Assembly (NCBI RefSeq): GCF_014203235.1
Contig: NZ_JACHIN010000002.1
Span: 489,245 to 553,244 of the forward strand
DNA length: 64,000 nt
Direction: 5' to 3'
Origin: Nonomuraea endophytica
Lineage (GTDB): Bacteria > Actinomycetota > Actinomycetes > Streptosporangiales > Streptosporangiaceae
Numbering within the stretch: position 1 is the stretch's first letter; each line of letters opens with the position of its first letter. The position numbers were made by a program, and so were the translations under genes. The notes beneath the pieces are model-generated. The model saw nothing but the letters and a program-made list of their open reading frames with translations, ran no database searches and was not told the origin of the DNA. Of the stretch, positions 17,329 through 25,655 are shown piece by piece.

Positions 17329-18276
17329 TTAGTGGGTCATGGTGGTGGCTATTGAGGTCACGACGGTGGTGCGCCACACCCGTGACGAGGCCAGCATCCC
17401 GGTCAACGTGTGTGAGCCATGAACATGCCCAGGAAACTCGCGGAAGGTCACCGGCACCCCCGCCTCGGCCAGCCGTGCGGCATAGCGGCGGGCGTCGCCG
17501 GCCAGGGGGTCGCACTCGGCCGACAGGATCACCGCGGGCGGCAGTCCGGACAGGTCGGGGGCGTGCAGGGGTGAGGCGATCGGGTCGGTGGCGTCGTGCC
17601 CGGACAGGTAGGTGCCCACGCACCACTCCAGCTCCGACCGGGTCAGCACATGCCCTTCGGCGTAGGTCTCGACGGTGGGTGAGGACATGGTCAGGTCGAA
17701 GGCGGGGATCTCCATCACCTGGATCACCGGCATGGGCCCGCCCCGCTCCTTGGCCAGCAGTGACACGGCCGCGCTCAGGTTGCCGCCGGCGCTCTCGCCG
17801 CCCACGCCCACCCGCGCGGGGTCGAACCCGAGCCGCCCGGCCTGCTCGACGGTCCACTCGAACGCCCGGTAGCAGTCTTCGGCGGGAACGGGGAACGGAA
17901 ACTCGGGCGCCAACCGGTAATCCACGTTGACCACCACGACTCCGGCGCCCGCGGCGATGGCGCGCGAGCGGCGGTCGCTGTCGTCGATGGTGCCCATCAG
18001 CCAGCCGCCGCCGTGGAAGAGCACCATGGCCCCGGCGTTCTCCTCGGCCGGACGGTACACGCGGACGGTGATCTCGCCGTCGGGGTCGGCGACCTTGATC
18101 CGCTCCTCGAAGACCGTCGCGATCTCTGGCTCCTCCTGCACGTAGTCGCCATAGGGGTTGACCCCTTCCGCCTTGCGTTCGGCGTTCATGCGGCGGCGGG
18201 CGACGGCGTCGTGGGGCGCCGGCGGCTGGGAGTGGATCATGGCGATCAGGGGGGCGATCTGCGGGTCGACGGGCAT
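17329..18276 (-). CDS. HSL-type (GDXG) alpha/beta hydrolase esterase
   Basis: A 315-aa protein of the hormone-sensitive-lipase family: oxyanion motif HGGG (res 88-91), nucleophile Ser162 in GGESAGG, an acid in SAECDPLAGDA and a base in PGHVHGS. There is no signal peptide. The ATG at 18276 follows GAGGAG. The start lies 34 bp from the TetR palindrome at 18311-18328, which it shares divergently with the ABC uptake operon, so it should be co-induced with transport. It is likely to hydrolyse short acyl esters on the imported compound. It is a second esterase beside the type-B enzyme, with an unrelated sequence. Confidence 0.88.
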   Translation of the reverse strand: MPVDPQIAPLIAMIHSQPPAPHDAVARRRMNAERKAEGVNPYGDYVQEEPEIATVFEERIKVADPDGEITVRVYRPAEENAGAMVLFHGGGWLMGTIDDSDRRSRAIAAGAGVVVVNVDYRLAPEFPFPVPAEDCYRAFEWTVEQAGRLGFDPARVGVGGESAGGNLSAAVSLLAKERGGPMPVIQVMEIPAFDLTMSSPTVETYAEGHVLTRSELEWCVGTYLSGHDATDPIASPLHAPDLSGLPPAVILSAECDPLAGDARRYAARLAEAGVPVTFREFPGHVHGSHTLTGMLASSRVWRTTVVTSIATTMTH

Positions 18277-18310
18277 GTGAACTCCTCGGATCGGCATCGT
18301 TACCAAAAGC

Positions 18311-18328
18311 CTACCAATTGATAGGTAG
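18311..18328. promoter_or_regulatory. TetR-type operator shared by HSL esterase and ABC operon
   Basis: CTACCAATTGATAGGTAG is an 18-bp palindrome in the divergent promoter region. The block 18310-18345 matches 4885-4920 (GH3 promoter) at 35 of 36 positions, including TTTTTGTTAGCCTCGCC with a possible -10 TAGCCT at 18336. Confidence 0.78.
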
Positions 18329-18368
18329 TTTTTGTTAGCCTCGCCACACCCCATCCGAGGAGGTTCCG

Positions 18369-19892
18369 ATGCCGAGATCTCGCGGGACGGCCTTGGCGGC
18401 CGCGGCCGTCGCCCTCGCAGTCGCGGGCACCGCATGTTCCGGCGGCGCTGCCGAACGCGCCGCCACGGCGGAGCGCATGCTCACCCTGGCCGTAGCGGCC
18501 GACGTCTCGTCCTGGGACCCAGCCGTCGGCGCCGGGGGCAACTCCCTGGGCTACCTGCAGGCTGTCTACTCGTCCCTGACCACGCTCAACGCCGACTTCT
18601 CCGTCTCACCCGGCGTCGCCACCACCTGGTCCTACGACCGGCCCAAGACCACGCTGACCATGACCATCCGCGACGGCGTGACCTTCTCCGACGGCACCCC
18701 GCTCGACGCCGCCGCGGTCAAGGCGAACCTGGACCGAGGATTGAGCACGCCGGGCGCCACCCAGTCGGCGCTGGCCGGCATCGCGAGCGTCGAGGCCACC
18801 GGCCCGACCGAGCTGATGGTCAAGCTCAAGAAGCCCGATCCGGGTCTGCTCTACCAGCTCTCCATGGTCCCCGGCATGATCGCCAGCCCCAAGGCCTTCG
18901 CCACGCTCAAGACGAACCCGGTGGGCAGCGGGCCGTACGTGCTGGACCTGAACGCCAGCACCCGAGGCACGTCCTACACCTTCACCCGCAACCCCAAGTA
19001 CTCCCTGCCGGCCACGTTCGGCTTCGACAAGCTGGTGATGAAGGCGCTGCCCGACACCAACGCGATGGCCAACGCCGCGCTCAGCGGCCAGGTCGACGCC
19101 GGCGGCGTGCCCATGGCCAGCCTGCCGCAGGTTCAGGGCGCGGGCCTGGAGCACAGGAAGATGCCCGGCCTGATCATGGGCATGTGGATCGTCGACCGCG
19201 CGGGCAAGCTGGCTCCCCCGCTGGCCAAGCTCAAGGTACGGCAGGCCATCAACCACGGCCTCGACGCCGAGGGCATACTCAAGGCGGTCGACAAGGGCAA
19301 CGGCGACCGGCGCACCCAGATGTTCGCCGCCGGCACGCCCGCCTACCTGGCCGCGCTCAACTCCCGTTACCCCTACGACCCGGACAAGGCCAAGCGGCTG
19401 CTGGCCGAGGCGGGCTACCCGGACGGCTTCGAGCTGACCCTGCCCAGCGAGAACACCTACGTGCCCGCGTTGTACCCGATCGTCGCCCAGCAGCTCGGCC
19501 AGATCGGCATCAAGGTGAAGTACAAGCCGGTCTCCAGCAACCTCATCACCCAGCAGTACCTGGCCGGCACGTACCCGGCCTTCATGTACACCTACACCGC
19601 CACCGAGAACTGGCTGGACGCCTCGCTGTTCCTGGCCAAGGGCGGGGTGTTCAACCCGTTCCACGTGGAGGACCCGGTGGTTGCCAAGCTCATGGACCGG
19701 ATCGCGGTCGCGGAGGAGGCCGAGCGCGGCAAGCTGTTCCAGGAGCTGAACACCCATGTGGTGGAGCAGGCGTGGTTCGCCCCGCTGTACGCCGCCACCA
19801 ACCTCATGGTCTGGAAGAAGGACAAGGTCAGGATCGACGCCGCCGCCGACCAGATCTTCGTCTTCCTGCGCGACTACCACCCGGTGGGCTGA
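18369..19892 (+). CDS. ABC transporter family-5 substrate-binding lipoprotein
   Basis: A 507-aa extracellular solute-binding protein of the SBP_bac_5 (peptide/nickel/oligosaccharide) family. The signal peptide ends in a lipobox with Cys23 (AGTAC), so it is a lipid-anchored receptor. It has typical blocks such as TIRDGVTFSDGTPL and KVRQAINHGLD. The ATG follows AGGAGG. It heads an operon whose four genes overlap or nearly touch, controlled by the palindrome at 18311. Family-5 receptors bind peptides but also oligosaccharides; the coupled glycosidase and the regulon point to a glycoside ligand. That assignment is inferred. Confidence 0.9.
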   Translation: MPRSRGTALAAAAVALAVAGTACSGGAAERAATAERMLTLAVAADVSSWDPAVGAGGNSLGYLQAVYSSLTTLNADFSVSPGVATTWSYDRPKTTLTMTIRDGVTFSDGTPLDAAAVKANLDRGLSTPGATQSALAGIASVEATGPTELMVKLKKPDPGLLYQLSMVPGMIASPKAFATLKTNPVGSGPYVLDLNASTRGTSYTFTRNPKYSLPATFGFDKLVMKALPDTNAMANAALSGQVDAGGVPMASLPQVQGAGLEHRKMPGLIMGMWIVDRAGKLAPPLAKLKVRQAINHGLDAEGILKAVDKGNGDRRTQMFAAGTPAYLAALNSRYPYDPDKAKRLLAEAGYPDGFELTLPSENTYVPALYPIVAQQLGQIGIKVKYKPVSSNLITQQYLAGTYPAFMYTYTATENWLDASLFLAKGGVFNPFHVEDPVVAKLMDRIAVAEEAERGKLFQELNTHVVEQAWFAPLYAATNLMVWKKDKVRIDAAADQIFVFLRDYHPVG

Positions 19893-19893
19893 C

Positions 19894-20832
19894 GTGCTCA
19901 GGCTGCTGTCGCGGCGGCTGATCGCGGCGGGCGTCCTGCTCGTCGTCATCACCGCCCTCACCTCGTTGCTCACCACGCTGGTGCCCGACCCCACGCACAA
20001 CCTGCTCGGCATGACGGCCACGCCCGAGCAGGTCGCCGCCAAGCGGGTGGAGCTCGGGCTGGACCGGCCGGTCAGCGTGCGGTACCTGGACTGGCTGGGC
20101 GGGGCCGTACAGGGGGATCTGGGGGTGTCGTGGTTCACCGGGCTGCCGGTGGTCGAGACGATCACCGCCCGGCTGCCCATCACGGTGTCGCTGGCGGTCA
20201 TCGCGACGCTGGTCTCGGCGGTGACCGGGATCGCGTTCGGCATGGCGGCGGCGATCCGGCGCGGGTGGCTGGACCGGGCGCTGCAGGTCGCGGCGGCGCT
20301 CGGCTTCGCCGTACCGGGGATGTGGGTGGCTTTGCTGCTGGTCATCGTCTTCGCGGTGCAGTTGCGGTGGCTGCCGGCGACCGGGTACGTGGCGTTCGCG
20401 GAGAGCCCGGCCGACTGGGCGCGTTCGCTGCTGCTGCCGGTCGTGGCGATCGCCGCCGGGTCGGTGGCGGCGGTGGCCGCGCAGACCCGCAACGCGGTGG
20501 CCGCCGTGCTGAACCAGGACTACGTGCGCACGCTGCGCAGCCGGGGCCTGCCCCGGCGCCGGCTGTTGCTGCGCCACGTGCTGCGCAACGCCGCGCCGAC
20601 CGCGCTGACCGTGGTCAGCCTGCAGTTCATCGGCCTGCTCGGCGGGGCCATCATCGTCGAGCAGATCTTCGCGATCAACGGGCTCGGCAGCCTGGCCGCC
20701 GCCGCCTCCAGCCGCTCCGACATCCCGGTCGTGCTGGGCGTGGTCGTGGTCGGCGTGCTCATCGTGCTCACCGTCAACCTGGTCGTCGACCTGCTGGTGA
20801 GCTGGCTCGACCCGAAGGTGCGCACCCCATGA
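19894..20832 (+). CDS. ABC transporter permease, DppB type
   Basis: A 312-aa membrane permease of the binding-protein-dependent transport family, with about six TM segments and the EAA-type loop around YVRTLRSRGLPRRRLLLRHV. It begins with GTG one base after the lipoprotein stop (TGA C GTG). A conserved N-terminal block includes LTSLLTTLVPDPTHNLLG, and KRVELGLDRPVSVRYLDWL lies before the second TM. Its stop overlaps the next start as ATGA. It forms the heterodimeric channel with the permease half of the following fusion protein. Confidence 0.9.
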   Translation: MLRLLSRRLIAAGVLLVVITALTSLLTTLVPDPTHNLLGMTATPEQVAAKRVELGLDRPVSVRYLDWLGGAVQGDLGVSWFTGLPVVETITARLPITVSLAVIATLVSAVTGIAFGMAAAIRRGWLDRALQVAAALGFAVPGMWVALLLVIVFAVQLRWLPATGYVAFAESPADWARSLLLPVVAIAAGSVAAVAAQTRNAVAAVLNQDYVRTLRSRGLPRRRLLLRHVLRNAAPTALTVVSLQFIGLLGGAIIVEQIFAINGLGSLAAAASSRSDIPVVLGVVVVGVLIVLTVNLVVDLLVSWLDPKVRTP

Positions 20833-23339
20833 GCCTTCTCCGCAGGCCCGCCGCGCTCGTGGCCGCCGTCGTGCTGCTGCTGGTCGTGGTCGCGGCGGTG
20901 GCCGGGGCGTGGCTGGCTCCCTACGGGCCTGACCAGGTCGATCTGCGGGCCGCGCTGGCCGGTCCCGGCCCGGGGCATCCGCTCGGCGGCGACGGCTCCG
21001 GCCGCGACGTGCTCAGCCGGCTGCTGCACGGCACCCGCGCCACCGTGTCGGGCGCGCTGCTGGCGGCCGGGGTGGCGCTGGTGATGGGCGTCGTGGCCGG
21101 GACGCTGGCCGGATACTTCGCTCGATGGGCGGACGCGGTGGCGAGCTGGTTGTTCAACCTGCTCATGGCGCTGCCGGCGTTCATCGTCGTGCTGGCCTTC
21201 GTCGCGGTGATGGGCCCGGACCTCGTCGGCACCATGGCGTTCGTCGGCTTTCTGGCCTCGCCGTCCATCTACCGGCTGGTCCGCGCCGCGACCATGCGGG
21301 TGCGCGGCGAGTTCTACATCGACGCCGCCCGCGTGTCCGGCCTGTCCGACCTGCGCGTGGTGCGCAGGCACGTGCTGCCGGTGGTCCGCTCGGCGATCAT
21401 CGTGCAGGCGCCGTTGCTGTTCGGCGCGGCCCTGCTGCTCCAGGCCGGCATCGACTTCCTCGGCCTCGGCGAGCCCGGCGCGGCAAGCTGGGGCGCGATG
21501 CTCAACGACGCCGCCGCCAACGTCTTCCGCGCCCCGTGGCTGTCGATCTGGCCCGGTCTCGCGATCGCCGCGACCGTGCTCGCGGTGACGGTCCTCGGCA
21601 ACGCCGTACGCGACGCGCTTGAGGACACCCCGATCCAGGCGGCGGGCCGCGCCCCCTCTACCCGCGGGCCTGCCGCCTCCCCCGCCCCGGCCCCCGCCGA
21701 CGGCGCACTCCTCGCCGTCTCCGGTCTCACGGTCACGCACCGTACGGCCGGCGGCGAGGTCACCGTCGTCGACGGCGTCGACCTCCAGGTACGGCCGGGC
21801 GAGGTCGTCGGCCTGGTCGGCGAGTCCGGCTCGGGCAAGACCCAGACCGTCCTGGCAGCCCTCGGCCTGCTGCCGCCGAGCGGCCGGGTGGCCGCCGGAT
21901 CGGTCCGCTTCGCCGGGGCCGAGCTGACCGAAATGACCGAACGCGAGCTGAACCGCGTCCGCGGCCCCCGCATCGGCTACGTCTCCCAGGAGCCGATGTC
22001 CAACCTCGACCCGAGCTTCCGCGTCGGCAGCCAGCTCGTCGAGCCACTGCGCGCGCACCTCGGCCTGTCGAGGCGGGCGGCCCGCCGCCGGGCGCTCGAA
22101 CTGCTGGCCAGGGTCGGAATCGCCGAGCCCGAGCGCATCTACCGCGCCTACCCGCACGAGATCTCCGGCGGCACCGCCCAGCGCGTGCTCATCGCCGGAG
22201 CCATCTCGTGCGACCCCGAGCTGCTGGTGGCCGACGAGCCCACCACGGCGCTGGACGTCACCGTGCAGGCCGAGGTGCTCGACCTGCTGCGCTCCTTGCA
22301 GAGCGAACGCGACATGGCGGTGCTGCTGGTGACCCACGACCTGGGTGTGGTGGCGGACATGTGCGACCGGGTGACGGTGATGCGCGACGGCCGCCTGGTG
22401 GAGAGCGCGCCCACGCGGACGCTGTTCGCCCAGCCGGCGCAGCCGTACACGAAGGATCTGCTGGCGGCCAACCCGCACAACGCCGCGCGGCGCGAGCGGA
22501 GTGCGGCGGTCGGGCCGCCGCTGCTGGAGATCGACCGGCTGCGGGTGGACTACCCGCAGCGTGGCCTGGGGCGCCCGCCGGTGCGGGTGCTCAAGGAGGT
22601 CAGCCTGACCGTCGGCGAGGGCGAGACGCTCGGGCTGGTCGGGGAGTCCGGCTCGGGCAAGACGACGCTCGGCCGCGCCGTGCTCGGCCTCGCGCCGATC
22701 GTCGGCGGCTCCATCCGGTACGGCGGGCAGCCCCTACCCGGCCGCCGGGCCCGAGCCCGCCAGATCCAGGCGGTGTTCCAGGACCCGTTCAGCTCACTCA
22801 ACCCGGCCATGAGCATCCACGACATCCTGGTCGAGCCGCTGCTCGCGCACGGCATGGCCGACCGGGCCGAGGCCGACCGGCGCATCGCCCTGCTGCTCGA
22901 CCGGGTCGAACTGCCGGCCGGCACCGGCGCCCGGCGCGCCCGCGAGCTGTCCGGCGGGCAACGCCAGCGGGTGGCCATCGCCCGCGCGCTCGCCCTCGGC
23001 CCGCGCCTGATCATCTGCGACGAGCCCGTCTCCGCGCTCGACGTCTCGACCCAGGCGCAGGTGCTCGCCCTGCTCACCGAGATCCAGCGCGACACCGGGG
23101 TGAGCTACCTGTTCATCTCGCACGACCTGGCGGTGGTGCGCAACGTCAGCGACCGGGTCGCGGTCATGTCGGGCGGCGTGCTGGTCGAGACCGGCGACGC
23201 CGAGCAGGTGACCACCGAGCCGCGCGACCCGTATACGCGGCGGCTGCTGCTGTCGGCGCTGGTGCCGGACCCGGACCCGGACCGGCAGGCGGCCCGGCGC
23301 GCGGCCCGGCTCGGGCTGGCCGCGAAGGAGCAGGCGTGA
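20829..23339 (+). CDS. fused ABC permease (DppC type) plus two ATPase domains (DppD-DppF)
   Basis: An 836-aa fusion. Residues 1 to about 275 are a DppC-like permease (GDGSGRDVLSRLL near the start, EAA loop at FYIDAARVSGLSDLRVV). A Pro/Ala linker (about 276-295) leads to a first ATPase with Walker A GESGSGKT (about 331), signature SGGTAQRV (about 444) and ADEPTTALD. The second ATPase has GESGSGKTTL (about 604), LSGGQRQRV (about 706) and CDEPVSALD. The first signature reads SGGTAQ rather than SGGQRQ, the asymmetry usual for DppD-like subunits. The gene overlaps the previous one by ATGA and the next by GTGA. One polypeptide thus replaces three subunits and fixes their stoichiometry. Confidence 0.92.
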   Translation: MSLLRRPAALVAAVVLLLVVVAAVAGAWLAPYGPDQVDLRAALAGPGPGHPLGGDGSGRDVLSRLLHGTRATVSGALLAAGVALVMGVVAGTLAGYFARWADAVASWLFNLLMALPAFIVVLAFVAVMGPDLVGTMAFVGFLASPSIYRLVRAATMRVRGEFYIDAARVSGLSDLRVVRRHVLPVVRSAIIVQAPLLFGAALLLQAGIDFLGLGEPGAASWGAMLNDAAANVFRAPWLSIWPGLAIAATVLAVTVLGNAVRDALEDTPIQAAGRAPSTRGPAASPAPAPADGALLAVSGLTVTHRTAGGEVTVVDGVDLQVRPGEVVGLVGESGSGKTQTVLAALGLLPPSGRVAAGSVRFAGAELTEMTERELNRVRGPRIGYVSQEPMSNLDPSFRVGSQLVEPLRAHLGLSRRAARRRALELLARVGIAEPERIYRAYPHEISGGTAQRVLIAGAISCDPELLVADEPTTALDVTVQAEVLDLLRSLQSERDMAVLLVTHDLGVVADMCDRVTVMRDGRLVESAPTRTLFAQPAQPYTKDLLAANPHNAARRERSAAVGPPLLEIDRLRVDYPQRGLGRPPVRVLKEVSLTVGEGETLGLVGESGSGKTTLGRAVLGLAPIVGGSIRYGGQPLPGRRARARQIQAVFQDPFSSLNPAMSIHDILVEPLLAHGMADRAEADRRIALLLDRVELPAGTGARRARELSGGQRQRVAIARALALGPRLIICDEPVSALDVSTQAQVLALLTEIQRDTGVSYLFISHDLAVVRNVSDRVAVMSGGVLVETGDAEQVTTEPRDPYTRRLLLSALVPDPDPDRQAARRAARLGLAAKEQA

Positions 23340-25333
23340 TCGACAGGGAGCGGCTGGTGCGGCGGCACTCGGTGGTGATCACGTCCTGGCATCCCTCGTG
23401 CACGCTCAGCCTGGGCAACGGCGACTTCGCGGTCAACGTGGACGTGACCGGGCTGCAGACGTACCCGGAGGCGCACGAGCTGCCGCCTCGGCACATGCCT
23501 GCGGTCTTCGACGCTGACGACTTTCCGGTGCCGTTGCGGATCCAGTCGAGCTGGGGGTGGTACTCCACCGACCCCGGCGTGCCGTACACGCTGGATGAGG
23601 CGGCGACGGGCTATTCCACCCGCACCCGCACGGTGCGCTACCCCGACCGGATGCGGATCGGGGCGGACGGCGTGGCCTCGGCCGACGCGGGCGGCTGGCT
23701 CTACGCCAATCCGCGTCGGCTCGATCTGGGGCGGATCGGGCTGCGGTTCGACCCGGCGCTGGAGCTGACCGGGACCCGCGTGGAGCTCGACCTGTGGACG
23801 GGCAGCGTGCGCTCGGCCTTCCTGCTCGGCGGGCAGCCGGTCGAGGTGCGGACCGTGGTCCATCCCGAGCTGGACGTGGTCGCCACGCTGGTGCGCTCGC
23901 CGCTGCTGGCGGCCGGTGCGCTGGGCGTCGCGATCACCTTTCCCGGTCAGCGCGACCCGCTCTCCCCGGGTGAACGGCTGGCGCAGGCCACCCGCTACGG
24001 GCCGGAGGGGATCGCGCGCGAGGTCGGCGACGCGCGCTACCACGTGCGCGTGCGGACCGACGGGCGCTGGGGGCCCGGCCCGGTGATCGGCACGGACGCC
24101 GATGCGCTGAGGCTGAGCGCCGCCTTCTCCCCCGGGCCGCCGGACGAGCCGCCCGCCTTCGACGCGGTGGCGGAGGCGGCGGCCGGATACTGGCGGGCGT
24201 ACTGGACGTCCGGCGCGGCGGTCAGCTTCGAGGGCAGCACCGATCCGCGCGCGGGCGAGCTGGAGCGGCGCGTGGTGCTCTCGCAGTACCTGACCGCCGT
24301 GCACTGCTCGGGGTCGGCGCCGCCGCAGGAGTCGGGGCTCGTGCACAACTCCTGGGGCGGCAAGTTCCATCTGGAGATGCACTGGTGGCACGCCGCCCAC
24401 TTCGTCCTGTGGGGACGGCCTGAGCTGCTCGAACGCGGCCTCGGCTGGTACCGCGAGATCCTGGGTGCCGCCCGGCGCACCGCCGCTGAGCAGGGGTACG
24501 CGGGCGCGCGCTGGCCCAAGCAGGTCGGCCCGGACGGCCGCGAGGCGCCCAGCCCGATCGGCGCCTTCCTCATCTGGCAGCAGCCGCACCCGATCCACTA
24601 CGCCGAACTGCTCCGGCACAACGGCGTGCCCGGCGCCCTGGAGCGCTACGCCGACCTGGTCTTCACCACCGCCGACTTCATGGCCTCCTACGCCGAGCCG
24701 GACGAGGACGGCGTTCACCACCTCGGGCCGCCGCTGGTCCCGGCGCAGGAGACGTACTTCCCCGGCCGGGCCCACACCGCCGACCCCACCTTCGAGCTGG
24801 CCTACTGGCACTGGGGCCTGCGGGTCGCGCAGGAGTGGCGCGAGCGGCTCGGCCTGGAGCGGGAGCCCGGGTGGGACGCGGTGCTGCGCGGGCTGGCCAG
24901 GCCACTCGTGCGCGACGGCGTGTACGCGGCGGTCGCCACCGAGCCCTACACGCTGCCCGACGACCACCCGTCGATGCTCATGGCACTCGGCTTCCTGCCC
25001 GCAACCCCGCTGATCGATCCCGAGGTCATGTCGGCCACGTACGACCACGTGCTGCGTACCTGGGATCTGGGGAGCACGTGGGGGTGGGACTACCCGGTGC
25101 TGGCCATGTGCGCCACCCGGCTCGGCCGTCCCGGCGACGCGGTCGACGCGCTGCTCATGGACACCTTCAAGAACCACTACCTGCCCACCGGGCACGTGCC
25201 GCAGTTCCCCGGCGGGCTGTCGGTCTACCTGCCGGCCAACGGCGGGCTGCTGGCGGCCGTGGCGCTCATGGCCGGCCGGTTCCCGGAGGGGTGGCGGGTG
25301 TCGCACGAAGGTCTGGGGACGTTCCCGCCGTGA
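23336..25333 (+). CDS. six-hairpin glycosidase (GH65-like), substrate unknown
   Basis: A 665-aa protein starting at a GTG that overlaps the transporter stop (GTGA), preceded by AAGGAG. An N-terminal beta-sandwich (about 1-270) precedes an (alpha/alpha)6 toroid with GGKFHLEMHWWHAAHF, GARWPKQVGPDGREA, LIWQQPHPIHYAEL and PPLVPAQETYFPG. These motifs are those of proteins usually labelled GH65-like or hypothetical glycosidase; I cannot place it in a characterised CAZy family. It is cytosolic. Translational coupling to its transporter implies that it acts on the imported molecule straight away. Likely acids are Glu in FHLEM and Glu in PAQET, from motif conservation only. Confidence 0.75.
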   Translation: MIDRERLVRRHSVVITSWHPSCTLSLGNGDFAVNVDVTGLQTYPEAHELPPRHMPAVFDADDFPVPLRIQSSWGWYSTDPGVPYTLDEAATGYSTRTRTVRYPDRMRIGADGVASADAGGWLYANPRRLDLGRIGLRFDPALELTGTRVELDLWTGSVRSAFLLGGQPVEVRTVVHPELDVVATLVRSPLLAAGALGVAITFPGQRDPLSPGERLAQATRYGPEGIAREVGDARYHVRVRTDGRWGPGPVIGTDADALRLSAAFSPGPPDEPPAFDAVAEAAAGYWRAYWTSGAAVSFEGSTDPRAGELERRVVLSQYLTAVHCSGSAPPQESGLVHNSWGGKFHLEMHWWHAAHFVLWGRPELLERGLGWYREILGAARRTAAEQGYAGARWPKQVGPDGREAPSPIGAFLIWQQPHPIHYAELLRHNGVPGALERYADLVFTTADFMASYAEPDEDGVHHLGPPLVPAQETYFPGRAHTADPTFELAYWHWGLRVAQEWRERLGLEREPGWDAVLRGLARPLVRDGVYAAVATEPYTLPDDHPSMLMALGFLPATPLIDPEVMSATYDHVLRTWDLGSTWGWDYPVLAMCATRLGRPGDAVDALLMDTFKNHYLPTGHVPQFPGGLSVYLPANGGLLAAVALMAGRFPEGWRVSHEGLGTFPP

Positions 25334-25655
25334 CCGCGCGCCGGTCGAGCGCCTGGGCCCATTTGACCGCGACGGCCGCGACCTGGATCAGCTCGGTGCG
25401 CAGCGCCTCGGGGTCGGACTCGGCGAACGCCTCCAGCACCTCCTCGGCCAGGATGTGCCGCCAGGTCAGCGTGCCGTCGTCGAACGCGGCCGAGGTCTCG
25501 CGCTTGGCCGCGTCTGCGGCGGGCGTACGGGATGGGGAGGTTCCGTCGGGAATGTCCTGGATGCCCCAGCGCACGTCCTGGGCGCGCCGCTCGCCGGCGA
25601 TCTCGTCCAGGACACGCTCCAGCGAGCCGGGCAGGCCGTAGTCTCCGTCGTTCAC
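25266..25655 (-). CDS. MazG-like (all-alpha NTP pyrophosphatase superfamily) protein
   Basis: A 129-aa helical protein with LERVLDEIAGERRAQDVRWG at the front and WRHILAEEVLEAFAE...LRTELIQVAAVAVKW later. The Glu-rich EEVxEA helix followed by an E-x-IQVAAVAVKW helix is typical of small actinomycete and phage MazG-like proteins. It starts with GTG overlapping the stop of the 2H/ASCH gene (GTGA), so the two are translationally coupled. Its last ~68 nt overlap the end of the convergent glycosidase gene. It may hydrolyse modified or canonical nucleotides; activity is not established by the motifs. Confidence 0.6.
   Translation of the reverse strand: MNDGDYGLPGSLERVLDEIAGERRAQDVRWGIQDIPDGTSPSRTPAADAAKRETSAAFDDGTLTWRHILAEEVLEAFAESDPEALRTELIQVAAVAVKWAQALDRRAVTAGTSPDLRATPATPPGTGRP

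Noticed and set aside
20520..22478. Long minus-strand open frame opposite the ABC fusion gene
   Set aside because: An antisense frame kept open by GC bias; the protein is Arg/Gly/His-rich without motifs, while the + strand has complete permease and ATPase signatures.
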